Notes: generated by a model from the sequence alone, not told the origin. 64,000 nucleotides of DNA from VRUE01 sp963774405 (GCA_963774405.1 CAVZEV010000005.1:620001-684000); one strand, 5' to 3'. Counted from the first letter of the stretch, positions 1 through 8,180 are shown. Made by a program: numbers and translations.

Positions 1-3
1 CGG

Positions 4-480
4 GTGTATGTGGTGCACACCGGCTCGATGTACCCGACCATTCCCTCGGAAAGCGCCGTCGTCGTGCGCGAGAACCGGTATCGGGTCGGCGAGGTGGTGT
101 CGTTCACCGAGCACGGCGAGGTCGTCAGCCATCGCCTGATCGCGATCAGGCCCGACGGCACGATCGTCACCAAGGGCGATGCCAACCGCACGATCGATCC
201 GTGGCACGTGCCCGCCTCGAACATCATCGGCGGTGTCGTCGCGGCGCCACGGCACCTCGGGTACCTGCTGACCTACGTGAAAACCCCGGCGGGCGCGATG
301 TCCATCCTCCTCACCCTGCTCTGCCTCTGGCAGATCTGGGCCCTGGCCGGGGATGTCGGCCAGGCCGAGAGCGGTACCCGGGCGCTGAACGCCGGCGTAG
401 CCAGGGTGCGCGGTCGGCCCAGGGAAAAGGCTCGCGGCTGGCCGGACCGCCCACCGTTCCTTGCCCATCGGCGCCGCTAA
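4..480 (+). CDS. Signal peptidase I, Ser-His (SipW/archaeal) type, 5' end cut by the window
   Basis: Membrane-anchored serine protease of family S26 that would remove signal peptides from exported proteins. HTGSMYPTI at residues 5-13 holds the Ser8 nucleophile. SHRLI around His43 replaces the lysine of the classical bacterial enzyme, which places it in the SipW/eukaryotic-archaeal branch, and TKGDANRTIDP at 56-66 is the conserved box E. A hydrophobic stretch at about 98-115 is a C-terminal membrane segment, followed by an Arg-rich tail. The first codon shown is a GTG at the window edge, and an N-terminal membrane segment may lie upstream. Its stop abuts the duplicated acyltransferase fragment. 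Family call is firm; substrates are unknown. Confidence 0.85.
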   Translation: MYVVHTGSMYPTIPSESAVVVRENRYRVGEVVSFTEHGEVVSHRLIAIRPDGTIVTKGDANRTIDPWHVPASNIIGGVVAAPRHLGYLLTYVKTPAGAMSILLTLLCLWQIWALAGDVGQAESGTRALNAGVARVRGRPREKARGWPDRPPFLAHRRR

Positions 481-587
481 CCGCTGACCACGCAGTCCTT
501 GGCGTCGGTCATCTTCAGCGGTTCGGTGTTGGGGAACGATTCGAGCAGCGCGTCGGCGATCAGGCGGCCACGGGCGGCGTAGCCTTC
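477..587 (-). pseudogene. Duplicated 3' end of the acyltransferase gene (direct repeat copy A)
   Basis: These 111 bp match 2946-3056, the last 111 bp of the acyltransferase gene, in the same orientation and including the TAG stop. Both copies encode the same C-terminal tail (EGYAARGRLIADALLESFPN, then TEPLKMTDAKDCVVSG). Differences are a handful of substitutions, clustered near the stop. Homology ends abruptly at 587/3056, and no SGNH or acyltransferase sequence precedes copy A, so it is a remnant or recombination footprint and not a gene. An open frame runs through it from 731 but its upstream part resembles nothing recognisable. Confidence 0.85.
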
Positions 588-660
588 ATGGCGACGCTGA
601 TCGTCGCCGAGATCGGCGGCAGGCTGGTCCTGGTCGCCGGCTTCCTCGCCCAGATCTTTG

Positions 661-700
661 ACCCGTAGGCCCCACGGCTCATCCGTGGGGCCTACGGGGT
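661..700 (-). terminator. Hairpin at the end of the sigma cassette operon
   Basis: Near-perfect inverted repeat: arms 661-677 and 683-700 (core GTAGGCCCCACGG against CCGTGGGGCCTAC) around a 5-nt loop. It begins at the TGA stop of the 87-aa gene, so it lies where the minus-strand operon 700-2876 should terminate. There is no clear U-tract, so it could be an RNA 3'-end stabiliser or a Rho-dependent end. Confidence 0.55.
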
Positions 701-963
701 CAGGGCCTGACTTCGACCAGGTCAGTGCCATCGTCGGCGCCTAACACACCGACCCGCACGTGCTCGTGGCCGAGCTGCGCCTTGTCACGCTCAAAGGTGG
801 CACGCGCGGCAAGCCAGACCTCGCCGGTGATCGGCTTCCAGAAATCGCCATCGGGGCAGTCGACGTACACCCGGACCTGGATATCGGTCAGGCTTCGGAT
901 GCTGACTCCCTTCGCGTTGCCGAGGTCGAGCAGCACCGTCTGTCCGTCCTTGAGCTTGGTCAT
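700..963 (-). CDS. Small hypothetical protein (87 aa) of the sigma cassette
   Basis: I do not recognise this protein. It is short, rich in predicted beta strands (TVLLDLGNA, DIQVRVYVDC, EVWLAARATF, VRVGVLGA), acidic, and has no signal peptide or membrane segment. I chose the ATG at 963 because it lies 7 bp after the stop of the 442-aa gene, which suggests translational coupling; the frame is open further upstream (to 1029) but that would overlap the neighbour. A strong hairpin follows at once. It shares an operon with an ECF sigma factor and a larger unknown protein inside a segment flanked by direct repeats. Function unknown. Confidence 0.6.
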   Translation of the reverse strand: MTKLKDGQTVLLDLGNAKGVSIRSLTDIQVRVYVDCPDGDFWKPITGEVWLAARATFERDKAQLGHEHVRVGVLGADDGTDLVEVRP

Positions 964-970
964 GGCCTTG

Positions 971-2299
971 TCAGGATGCCGATGCCCAGGGAAGGGTCGG
1001 ATCCGGGCTGGGGCAGAGGGGCAGGACATCGCAGAGGAAGCCGATGATCTGCGGATCGGCGTTGGCGATCGTGCCGCTGCTGATCTGTCCAGCTGAGAAG
1101 TCCGAGCTGCTCGATTGGTTGTAGTGCCCGTTGATCGCGAATGGACCCCAACCGATCGAGCCCTTGGTTTCCAGCGCTGTTTCCACTGTCTTTTCTTCTT
1201 TTTGGGAGAACTGGGCGCTGATCTGGACGTTGCGAGCGACCAGGATGCCAGTGGGCAACATCGGCATCAGGCCTTCGCTTTTCTCGCCGGGGATGAAGCT
1301 GCCCGTGGAGATTTGCTGACCATACAGCGGCATCCCTGTGCCAAAGCGCCAGGAGTGGGCTCGGAACACGAGCGGATCGAGCCAAGAGCGCATGATCGAG
1401 GCGCGCATGATCTCCATCGAGATCGATATTCCCGAGGTGGTCGACGAGCTTTCCCCTTCGTCCTTTTTGTAGTTGGCCGAGGCAGATGCGTGCCACAGAC
1501 CCCATCCGGCTCCGCCACCCCCACCGGCTTCCACGGTCGAGGACGTCGTCTGGTTCGTCAGGTCTGTTTCTGAGAAGGTGAAATGCGTCCACCCTTCGCT
1601 GCCCACCAGGCTCGGATATTCCGGATAGGTGCTGGTCACCTCGAACCCACCCCTGGACCCCGTTCGTTTGGCGGAGCCGTAGGCTGCTTCGAGCTGGCTC
1701 CACCATGTGTCGACGTTGCGCTGCTGGAGACTGGCGATCGTGGCCATCGCCCCTTCGACTTCACCCTTGAAGCCGAATGTGCTCCAAGCCGAGAGGGCTC
1801 GGTTGTATGCCGAGGTCGTCGCGGGCGGCACCTGTCCGCCGCCCGAGTTCGCACAGTTGGTCTGCGCGAGCTGAAGCGCGGTCAGGGCGTCGAGGTATTC
1901 GCTTTCGTATTTGAGGAAGCGGCGGTATTTTTTGCTTTCTTCTTCTTCGTCCGTCATCACGACGGCCCTCGCCTTGGCGAGGAGTTCCAGTTGCTGCTTG
2001 GTCAATTCCACGTCTGGGAGTTCCCTGGATTCGAGAATCTGTCTGTAGATCGTCTCGAGCGATTCGCCCGTGGATGCGTAGATCCAGTTCGGTGCCGGAA
2101 CGGCGTCGAGGAGGTTTGACCAGACGTACTGTGCGTTTTCGTCTTTTTCCGGGTTGAGGTTGGGGTCGAGGAAGATGCCGGGACTGCAGAGCGACAGATA
2201 ATTTTGATTGGCAACAGCCGATGAGCTGCCGATGGCAAGGGTGTCGGCGAACTTGCTGTAGAGCTGTTTCATCAGGGTTATGTTGGAGCTTCCCTCCAC
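971..2299 (-). CDS. Uncharacterised protein (about 442 aa) downstream of an ECF sigma factor
   Basis: No named family is recognised. The N-terminal half (residues 1-190) is mostly helical and polar, with the acidic run TDEEEESKKYRRFLKYESEY. A glycine-rich stretch (EAGGGGGAGWGLW) at about 270 introduces a C-terminal half with alternating beta/Ser-rich segments, the motif RSWLDPLVF at about 315, and a Gly/Ser tail. There is no signal peptide. I chose the GTG at 2299 because AAAGGAA lies 7-8 nt upstream; an ATG at 2272 also starts MKQLYSKF. The gene begins 31 bp after the sigma factor, so its transcription is probably under that factor. The C-terminal pattern resembles unnamed actinobacterial proteins I have seen, but I cannot assign a function. 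Confidence 0.7.
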   Translation of the reverse strand: MEGSSNITLMKQLYSKFADTLAIGSSSAVANQNYLSLCSPGIFLDPNLNPEKDENAQYVWSNLLDAVPAPNWIYASTGESLETIYRQILESRELPDVELTKQQLELLAKARAVVMTDEEEESKKYRRFLKYESEYLDALTALQLAQTNCANSGGGQVPPATTSAYNRALSAWSTFGFKGEVEGAMATIASLQQRNVDTWWSQLEAAYGSAKRTGSRGGFEVTSTYPEYPSLVGSEGWTHFTFSETDLTNQTTSSTVEAGGGGGAGWGLWHASASANYKKDEGESSSTTSGISISMEIMRASIMRSWLDPLVFRAHSWRFGTGMPLYGQQISTGSFIPGEKSEGLMPMLPTGILVARNVQISAQFSQKEEKTVETALETKGSIGWGPFAINGHYNQSSSSDFSAGQISSGTIANADPQIIGFLCDVLPLCPSPDPTLPWASAS

Positions 2300-2330
2300 G
2301 GGCTGATTCCTTTCGTTGTTGGTTAACTCT

Positions 2331-2876
2331 TCAGGTGACCTCCGCGGCGCGGAGGTCGGACGCAAGCTGGACGCGCGCTCTCGAGAGGCGTGAGCGCACG
2401 GTCCCGACGGGGATCTGCAGCTTTCCGGCAGCGGTCTCGTAGGAGGCGTCGTCGAACAGGCAGAGGCCGATCACCTCACGCTGCGCGGGGGGTAGCGCTC
2501 GCAACGAGTGCAGTAGGGCGCTGATCGCCTGGCGACGCTGCAGGTGCTCTGTCAGGTCTTCGGAATGGCGCTGCAGATACTCCAGGCGCTGCTGCATCGC
2601 GCTCTGCCGGCTCTCGGCCCGGCGCTGGTTGTGCAGCACGTTGCGCGCGACGGCGTAGAGCCAAGGGGCGATCGGCTTCGAGCTGAAGTCGACTTCGTGC
2701 CGCCGCCGCCAGGCCTCGAGGAAGACAATCGCCCTCGCCTCGTCGGCCAGTGCGTGGTTCCCGGTTCGCCGCAGGCAAAAACGGTAGACCCGGTCGCCGT
2801 GCAGGCGGTAGATGGCGTCGAACGCGGCACGCTCCTGCCGCTCCCTGGTGCCGCTGGACTGGTGAGTGTCGGGCAT
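2331..2876 (-). CDS. ECF-type RNA polymerase sigma factor
   Basis: Group IV sigma factor directing RNA polymerase to a small regulon. Region 2 spans about residues 18-90 (FDAIYRLHGDRVYRFCLRRT, LEAWRRR, APWLYAVARNVL), and region 4 spans about 122-181 with the helix-turn-helix SYETAAGKLQIPVGTVRSRL. At 181 aa the length is normal. The usual DAEDLVQETF motif in region 2.2 is replaced by ADEARAIVFLEAW, a noticeable divergence at the core-binding surface. No anti-sigma factor with a zinc motif is adjacent; the downstream 442-aa protein is the only candidate partner. It heads the three-gene cassette lying between the two 111-bp repeats. Confidence 0.88.
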   Translation of the reverse strand: MPDTHQSSGTRERQERAAFDAIYRLHGDRVYRFCLRRTGNHALADEARAIVFLEAWRRRHEVDFSSKPIAPWLYAVARNVLHNQRRAESRQSAMQQRLEYLQRHSEDLTEHLQRRQAISALLHSLRALPPAQREVIGLCLFDDASYETAAGKLQIPVGTVRSRLSRARVQLASDLRAAEVT

Positions 2877-2945
2877 CGCCCGCTATCTGTCCGCATAGCG
2901 CTCAAAGTTCCATGATCAATTTGGCGGCAGCGAAGCGGAGCGGCG

Positions 2946-4880
2946 CTAGCCTGAGACGACGCAGTCCTTGGCGTCGGTCATCTTCAGCGGTTCGGTGTTG
3001 GGGAAGGATTCGAGCAGCGCGTCGGCGATCAGGCGGCCGCGGGCGGCGTAGCCTTCGGAGGTGAAGTGGATCCCGTCCGGGATGAACCATTTGTCCTTGA
3101 CGTCGGCGGCCCAGTTGTAGATGCGCATGTTGGGGTAGCGGTTGCAGGCCTCGCGCAGCGCTTCGTCCCAGCTCCTCATGTTCGCCTCGGCGTAGGGGCC
3201 GCTCGGCACCAGTGACTTGACGTTTACCCACATCACCGGTTCATCGCCGATCGTCGACATCATGCTTTCGATCCGGTCGTCGTAGGTGAAGTTGGAGCCG
3301 GCGGCGACGTTGGCCGCCTCGTTGGTGCCCATCGCGATCACCCAGCAGCCTTTGAAGCCTTCGTTCTTCCACGCTTCGGCGACTTCCTGGGCGTTCGGTT
3401 CACCCTCGAAGTTCTCATAGATCGAGCGCGCGCCGGCGACCTCGAGGTGCGCCGTCGTCGCCCCGACCCGCGCGTACTGGGCGGCGATCAGCTCGCTGCG
3501 CGGCAAATATTCTTCGGAGACGAGGCCCTCGGAGGTGGAGTCGCCGATGTGGACGACGCCTTCGCACGAGGTCGCCAGCGGCTTGCGCTTGGCGCTCTTG
3601 GTGGTGACCGTCTTGGCTACGTTGGCCGAGCCGATCGCGGGCGAGTTGGAGACGCCCACCCCGGCCAGGCCGGCGATCGCGGCGACCAGGACGGCCGCCG
3701 CCACGCCGATGCCGACCCAGCCCTGGCGCGATACCCGCACCCGCCGCAGCTCGCCCGCTTTCCAGCGCTTCCAGAGCCGGCCCAGGGCGCCGTGGCGGAC
3801 CGGGTTCTCGACGTAGCGCCAGGAGAGCTCGGCCACCGCCATGATCGCCGCCACCTGCAGGATCGCCCGCAGCAGGTTGGGACCGTGCACGCCCTGCGGC
3901 GAGGTGAGCACGATGATCGGCAGGGTCCAGAGGTAGATGCCGTAGGAGCGTTCGCCGATCCACTGCATCGGCCTGCAGCCGACGATCGGCCCGAGGCGCG
4001 AGGCGGGATGGGCGAAGGCGGCCACCGCGAGCGCCGTGCCCAGCGCCAGCACGGCGAAGCCGCCGCGATAGATGAAGGGGTCGAACTCGTTCGATTGCCA
4101 GAACATCACCCCGATCACGACCAGGCCGAGCAGGCCGGCGGCGTCGATCGTCCGCCGCGCCTGCGGCGTCACCCGTCCGGTCAGGCTGCGCGTGGGCCAG
4201 ACCATCGCCAGCGCTGCCCCGACCAGCAGCTCGAGCGCCCGCGTGTCGGTGCCGTAGTAGACCCGCGAGGGGTCGAGCGAGGGGTGGTAGAGGACCGCCA
4301 TCAGGATCCCCGAGCAGAGGGCGAGGAAGAGCGCTGCCCCGGCGAGCCGTGGGCGCGGCCCAGGCTTGCGCCGCGCTTCTGGCACGAAGTACAGGAGTGC
4401 CGCCAGCAGGAATGGCCAGACGATGTAGAACTGCTCCTCGACCGAGAGCGACCAGAGGTGGTTGAGCGGCGAGGGCGGCGCGAAGCGGGCGAAGTAGGAG
4501 ACGTTGTGCAGGATCAGCCACCAGTTGTTGAAGTAGCCGACGGCGCTGAGCTCGGCCATGCGGAAGTCACTCGGCTGGTGCGGGCCGATCGTCGTCACCC
4601 AGGCCATCACCACGATCAGCATCAGGAACAGCGCCGGCAGCAGGCGGCGGGCGCGGGCCAGCCAGAAGGACTTCAACCTGACCCCGCCGTGGTTGACCTG
4701 GTTGAGCAGGATGTCGGTGATCAGGTAGCCGCTGAGGGTGAAGAAGACGCCGACGCCGAGCAGGCCGCCTTCGGCCCAGCCGAACTTGAGGTGGTAGAGG
4801 ACGACGCCCAGCACCGCGATCGCGCGCAGGCCGTCGAGGCCCGGCATGTAGCGCCGGCCGCGGCCTACCGGTTCAGGCAT
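2946..4880 (-). CDS. Acyltransferase 3 (OafA/YrhL type) with C-terminal SGNH domain
   Basis: Integral membrane O-acyltransferase that would acetylate cell-envelope glycans or lipids. Residues 1-350 form the multi-spanning acyltransferase-3 domain, opening with GLDGLRAIAVLGVVLYHLKF (the conserved Arg/His pair) and containing SLSVEEQFYIVWPF. A further helix and linker follow at about 385-440. The C-terminal SGNH domain, about 440-644, shows block I GDSTSEGL, block III-like GTNE and block V DGIHFTSEG. At 644 aa this is the usual length of the fused subfamily. It overlaps the upstream SGNH gene by 8 bp, so the two are co-transcribed. Its last 111 bp recur at 477-587. Confidence 0.92.
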   Translation of the reverse strand: MPEPVGRGRRYMPGLDGLRAIAVLGVVLYHLKFGWAEGGLLGVGVFFTLSGYLITDILLNQVNHGGVRLKSFWLARARRLLPALFLMLIVVMAWVTTIGPHQPSDFRMAELSAVGYFNNWWLILHNVSYFARFAPPSPLNHLWSLSVEEQFYIVWPFLLAALLYFVPEARRKPGPRPRLAGAALFLALCSGILMAVLYHPSLDPSRVYYGTDTRALELLVGAALAMVWPTRSLTGRVTPQARRTIDAAGLLGLVVIGVMFWQSNEFDPFIYRGGFAVLALGTALAVAAFAHPASRLGPIVGCRPMQWIGERSYGIYLWTLPIIVLTSPQGVHGPNLLRAILQVAAIMAVAELSWRYVENPVRHGALGRLWKRWKAGELRRVRVSRQGWVGIGVAAAVLVAAIAGLAGVGVSNSPAIGSANVAKTVTTKSAKRKPLATSCEGVVHIGDSTSEGLVSEEYLPRSELIAAQYARVGATTAHLEVAGARSIYENFEGEPNAQEVAEAWKNEGFKGCWVIAMGTNEAANVAAGSNFTYDDRIESMMSTIGDEPVMWVNVKSLVPSGPYAEANMRSWDEALREACNRYPNMRIYNWAADVKDKWFIPDGIHFTSEGYAARGRLIADALLESFPNTEPLKMTDAKDCVVSG

Positions 4881-5604
4881 CGCCGGCCGGCGAGATCGGC
4901 AAGAGCCGCAGCGCTCTGGCGATGATCGAGTCGAGGATCGCGGCCTCGCGCCGGGCCAGCTTGTGCGCGGGCGGCAGTTCGGGCCCGGATTCCAGCGCCG
5001 GCCTGGCGACGGGCGCCGTGGCGATCCCGAGGCAGGCCTTGATCCCGCGCGCGATCAGGCGGGCGCGCAGCTCGGCTCCGGCGGGGATCGGGTGCAGGTC
5101 GTCTGACTGCATCAGCTCGGGGTGGGTTTCCTCCGCCCGCGCCCAGTCGGGCACCTGCGTGCCCGGCCGCGAGGCGGCGAATTCCCTCACCACCCTGTTC
5201 TTGCCGCTGCTGTCGATGCCGTTCACGGTAAGGCCGTGGATGGTCGGCACCACCATGCAGCGGTCGCCGATCTCCGCCGCCACCTTGCGCAGGTTGCCGG
5301 CGAGTATCTCGGGATAGGCGGGGTTGTCGTTGGTGCCGGCGTCGAAGACGATCACCGATTGCGACGGTTCGTAGCTTTCGTGGAAGAGATCGAAGATCTG
5401 GAAGCTGTTGGAGCCGCCGACCGCGTTGACGGTAAGCGGAACGCCCGGCAGGTACTGCTTGAGGTAGGGCGAGGTCAGTTCCTCGAGACTGTCGCCGACG
5501 ACCAGCACCCCGCCGCCGCCACTCGCCCGCGCCGCGGGAGCGGTGAACAGGATGAGAGCAACGAGAGTGGCCGCCAGGGTCGCGAGCTTGCGCAAACTCG
5601 GCAT
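4873..5604 (-). CDS. Exported SGNH/GDSL-like hydrolase
   Basis: Probable secreted esterase/acyl hydrolase of the SGNH fold. An N-terminal signal peptide (hydrophobic LATLAATLVALILFTAPAARA, cleavage near residue 27) is followed by block I VVGDSLEEL at about 35-43, GTNDNP near 98 (block III) and DDLHPIPAG near 170 (catalytic Asp-His). The family is assigned by these blocks. It is translated just before, and overlapping, the acyltransferase-SGNH gene, suggesting a paired role in modifying or deacylating surface polymers. The last 40 residues are helical and charged. Divergent to the lipoprotein gene starting at 5629, with only 24 bp between. Confidence 0.8.
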   Translation of the reverse strand: MPSLRKLATLAATLVALILFTAPAARASGGGGVLVVGDSLEELTSPYLKQYLPGVPLTVNAVGGSNSFQIFDLFHESYEPSQSVIVFDAGTNDNPAYPEILAGNLRKVAAEIGDRCMVVPTIHGLTVNGIDSSGKNRVVREFAASRPGTQVPDWARAEETHPELMQSDDLHPIPAGAELRARLIARGIKACLGIATAPVARPALESGPELPPAHKLARREAAILDSIIARALRLLPISPAGDA

Positions 5605-5628
5605 CCGCCGAATTTCTACACTACGCCG

Positions 5629-6120
5629 ATGCGGCTCAGCACGGCGACGATGGTCGGCATCCTGCTGGGCCTGGCGCTGATCGTCAGCTCCTGCGGTGAG
5701 GACGGCACCAGCGCCACGGGTGAGACGACTAGCACCGCCCGCGCGGCGTCGGCACCGCCGCCGCGACCCACGGTGCGCCGCCCGTGCCCCCGACTGCGTC
5801 CCTTCGTCGGCTCGATGGCGAAGCTGCGCGACGACCTCGCCCGCGGCCTCAGCTACGACGAATACCTGGGCGAGGTGCAGGGCGTGCGCTCGCTCTACGC
5901 TCGCATCGACGCCGAGAAGCTGAGCGCGGGCTGCCTGCTGGCCGGCGGTGGCCCGGCCGAGCGCGCTCTCAACCTCTACATCGACGCGACCAATACGTGG
6001 GGCGACTGCCTGGCGACGGTCTCATGCAGCACACGCACCGTCGAACCGAAGCTGCAGCGCAAGTGGGCGCTCGCCGCTCGCCGGCTCGCCACCGCTCAGC
6101 GGGGCCTGCGCCGCGCCTAG
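5629..6120 (+). CDS. Putative lipoprotein (163 aa), hypothetical
   Basis: The N-terminus MRLSTATMVGILLGLALIVSS-C carries a lipobox-like LIVSSC, so the mature protein should be lipid-anchored at Cys22. A Ser/Thr/Ala/Pro-rich linker (residues 25-55) precedes a helical domain of about 100 residues with four cysteines (PCP, GCLL, GDCL, VSCS) that could form disulphides. I know no family for it. The start ATG at 5629 gives the complete signal sequence; an open frame extends further upstream but would cross the divergent gene. It converges on the methyltransferase with a 4-bp overlap at 6117-6120. Confidence 0.65.
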   Translation: MRLSTATMVGILLGLALIVSSCGEDGTSATGETTSTARAASAPPPRPTVRRPCPRLRPFVGSMAKLRDDLARGLSYDEYLGEVQGVRSLYARIDAEKLSAGCLLAGGGPAERALNLYIDATNTWGDCLATVSCSTRTVEPKLQRKWALAARRLATAQRGLRRA

Positions 6121-6896
6121 CGTGAGGCGGGGCGGGCGATGTAGATCGCCTTGGTGTGCGTGGGCTCGAGCGGCTGGCTGGGGATGCCGTCGAGGCCGTG
6201 GCCGTAGACGTCGAGGCACTCCAGCCCCGCCGCCGCCAGCGCCGAGCGCACCTCGGCTTCGCGAAAGTGGCGCTGGCGGTGGGTCAGCATCTCGCCGGGG
6301 GCGATTTCCATCTCCGACTCGCAGATCGAGCCCGCCGCCACGTCGGCGGCCTCCTTTCCCCGCCAGGTCAGCCGCCGGCCCTCGCGCTCGACCACCGTGG
6401 TCTCGGCGAAGAAGGTGCGGTAGGCCTGCAGCTCGTTGACGTCGAAGAGCAGCAGCCCGGTCGGGGCGAGGTTGGCGTGCATCCCGGCCAGCGCCTTCGT
6501 CAGTTCCTCGGGACTGAGCAGGTAGTTGACCGCGTCATCGAGGGCCCAGATCAGGTCGAACTCGCCGAACCGCGGCAGATCGAGCATGTCGGCGACCTCC
6601 AGCCGCACCGCCTCCCCGGCCTTCTCCCGGGCCAGCGCCAGCATCGCCGGGGAGATGTCGCAGCCGGTTACCTCCCAGCCCGCGGCCAGCATCGGCATGA
6701 AGCTGGTGCCGGTGCCGCAGCCGACGTCGAGCAGCCGCTTGCCGGTCAGGCCGTGGCCACGCAGCAGCTCGAGCAGGTCGGCGATCCACGCCTCGCTTTC
6801 GTAGTGGCCGGTGAAAGCGTCATAGACGGGCGCCATCGCCTCGTAGGTTCGCTGCGCCCAGTCCCCACCCGTTTCCTGCGGCGTCGTCGCTGACAT
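6117..6896 (-). CDS. Class I SAM-dependent methyltransferase
   Basis: Cytoplasmic small-molecule methyltransferase. Motif I is LLDVGCGTGTSFMPML (about residues 54-69), followed by the acidic residue of motif II in VTGCDISPAML, and ADMLDLPRFGEFDLIWAL as motifs III-IV. The N-terminal AMAPVYDAFTGHY is the typical lead-in of the UbiE/Methyltransf_25 group. At 259 aa the length is usual. The substrate cannot be read from sequence. The AT-rich intergenic stretch 6897-6990 upstream, containing AGATCTCTGATCT (6908-6920), probably holds its promoter and that of the divergent sigma factor. Confidence 0.88.
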   Translation of the reverse strand: MSATTPQETGGDWAQRTYEAMAPVYDAFTGHYESEAWIADLLELLRGHGLTGKRLLDVGCGTGTSFMPMLAAGWEVTGCDISPAMLALAREKAGEAVRLEVADMLDLPRFGEFDLIWALDDAVNYLLSPEELTKALAGMHANLAPTGLLLFDVNELQAYRTFFAETTVVEREGRRLTWRGKEAADVAAGSICESEMEIAPGEMLTHRQRHFREAEVRSALAAAGLECLDVYGHGLDGIPSQPLEPTHTKAIYIARPASR

Positions 6897-6990
6897 GAAA
6901 TAAAGACCAGATCTCTGATCTAAAAAGTTTCAGCAATAAAATTCACCCTTTTGGTTTTAGAAGTAGTACGGTCGAGCAATCAACGTTTCG

Positions 6991-7498
6991 ATCATTCAAA
7001 AATCGGATCAGGGCGATGGTTGGGAGTGGGATGAGGCGCACCGTTTTTGCCTGCGGATGGCCTATCACTACGCCAGCAATCCCAACGAGGCGGAAGACAT
7101 CGCCCAGGACGCACTGCTTCGCGCCTGGCGCCGGCGCTCGACCCTTCGCGACAGCGCCAGGCGCAAGGAGTGGCTGGGCACGATCGTCCGCAACGAGGCC
7201 TTCCGCCAGCACTCGCGGATGCGCCCCGACCCGGTCGACACGACCGAGGACCCCGAGGGCGCCGAGGACGAGCAGATCCTCTCCACGGTCGAGCGCGCCG
7301 ATCTGCACGCGGCGCTGAAGCGCCTCAGCGAGCGCGACCGCAAGCTGATCGAGCTGCGCTACGAAGATGGACCTGACCCAGGAGGCGATCGCCCGTCGCC
7401 TCGGCGTTCCCGACGGCACGGTCAAGGTCCGCCTCCACCGCCTGCGCCACAGGCTGCGCAAGGAGATCGGCCCGCCGACCTCCCGCCGGTCTTCCTAG
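6991..7498 (+). CDS. ECF sigma factor, frameshifted and without a canonical start
   Basis: Region 2 reads HRFCLRMAYHYASNPNEAED followed by IAQDALLRAWRRR, and region 4 begins LKRLSERDRKLIELRYE. At about 7363-7370 the frame breaks: the same helix continues one base out of phase as DLTQEAIARRLGVPDGTVKV and runs to the TAG at 7496-7498. Removing one base restores a normal ECF protein of about 165 aa. Between the in-frame stop at 6964-6966 and Met at 7057 there is no ATG, GTG or TTG; ATC/ATT at 6991-6996 are the only AUN codons, so the true start is uncertain or a second indel exists. No anti-sigma gene is adjacent. Either a pseudogene or a gene with sequencing errors. Confidence 0.75.
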
Positions 7499-7501
7499 AG
7501 C

Positions 7502-8077
7502 TCAGCCCGCAGCGGCGACGCGGCGCATCTCCTCGGCCGCGGCGCTGGGGCCGATGTAGGGGACCAGCATCGCGAAGAGTAGGTCGGGCAGCATCGCCGG
7601 CAATTGCGCTGCCCGCCCGGCCAGCAGCTCGTCGAAGATCAGGCCCGAGACGGCTCCTGCCGACATCAGCGAGATGTTCTCCGGCAGCTCGCGGCCGTCG
7701 GAGAGCTCGCGGCCGCCCTCGAGGTACTGGGTGAAGCGGGCGACGGCGTCCCAGTGCAGCTGGCGCGCGTCGGCGCCGGCGGCGGCGACCTCGACCACCG
7801 CGGTGCGCGCCAGCTCGGGGTCGAGAGCGAAGAGTTTGACGATCGTCGCCAGGCCGTTCTCGACCCGCTGCAGCCACGACTGGGCGCCGTCGCACTCGGC
7901 GACGACCACGGCGAAGACCTGCTCCACGAGCATTTCGTAGGAGGCGAGGAAGCACTCGTGCTTGTCCTCGAAGTGTTTGTAGAAGGTGGTGCGGGAGGTT
8001 CCCGCCTCCTCGATCACGTCGGCCACCGAGGTCTCCTTGTAGCCCTTGCTGCCGACCACGCGGATCATGGCCGCCAA
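7502..8077 (-). CDS. TetR/AcrR-family regulator (first of three), N-terminus uncertain
   Basis: The DNA-binding helix-turn-helix is intact: MIRVVGSKGYKETSVADVIE then EAGTSRTTFYKHFEDKHECF, followed by a helical ligand domain ending LFAMLVPYIGPSAAAEEMRR. The only start in this frame is a TTG at 8077, which truncates helix 1. Upstream, the frame from ATG 8108 (MASESRRG) would join as DLILAAMIRVV if one C were removed from the CCCC run at 8086-8089, giving a standard TetR N-terminus; a homopolymer indel is therefore suspected. It resembles the next two genes in the C-terminal MPYIGP motif, indicating tandem duplication. Confidence 0.8.
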   Translation of the reverse strand: MAAMIRVVGSKGYKETSVADVIEEAGTSRTTFYKHFEDKHECFLASYEMLVEQVFAVVVAECDGAQSWLQRVENGLATIVKLFALDPELARTAVVEVAAAGADARQLHWDAVARFTQYLEGGRELSDGRELPENISLMSAGAVSGLIFDELLAGRAAQLPAMLPDLLFAMLVPYIGPSAAAEEMRRVAAAG

Positions 8078-8180
8078 GATGAGGTCCCCGCCGCGATTCG
8101 GATGCCATCAGCCCGTCCCAGGTAGGTTGAAAACTCCGGAGTACCTTCATCATAGCGGCTCGGTGTACGTAAGCGTTTAT

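Noticed and set aside
588..668. 26-codon plus-strand ORF starting ATG (MATLIVAEIGG...) after repeat copy A
   Set aside because: Too short, no Shine-Dalgarno and no match to anything; it lies at the edge of the direct repeat and could arise by chance.
477..731. Open frame read as an 84-aa gene including the duplicated acyltransferase tail
   Set aside because: Only the last 37 codons are homologous (copy A of the repeat); the rest is unlike any protein. Treated as a remnant.
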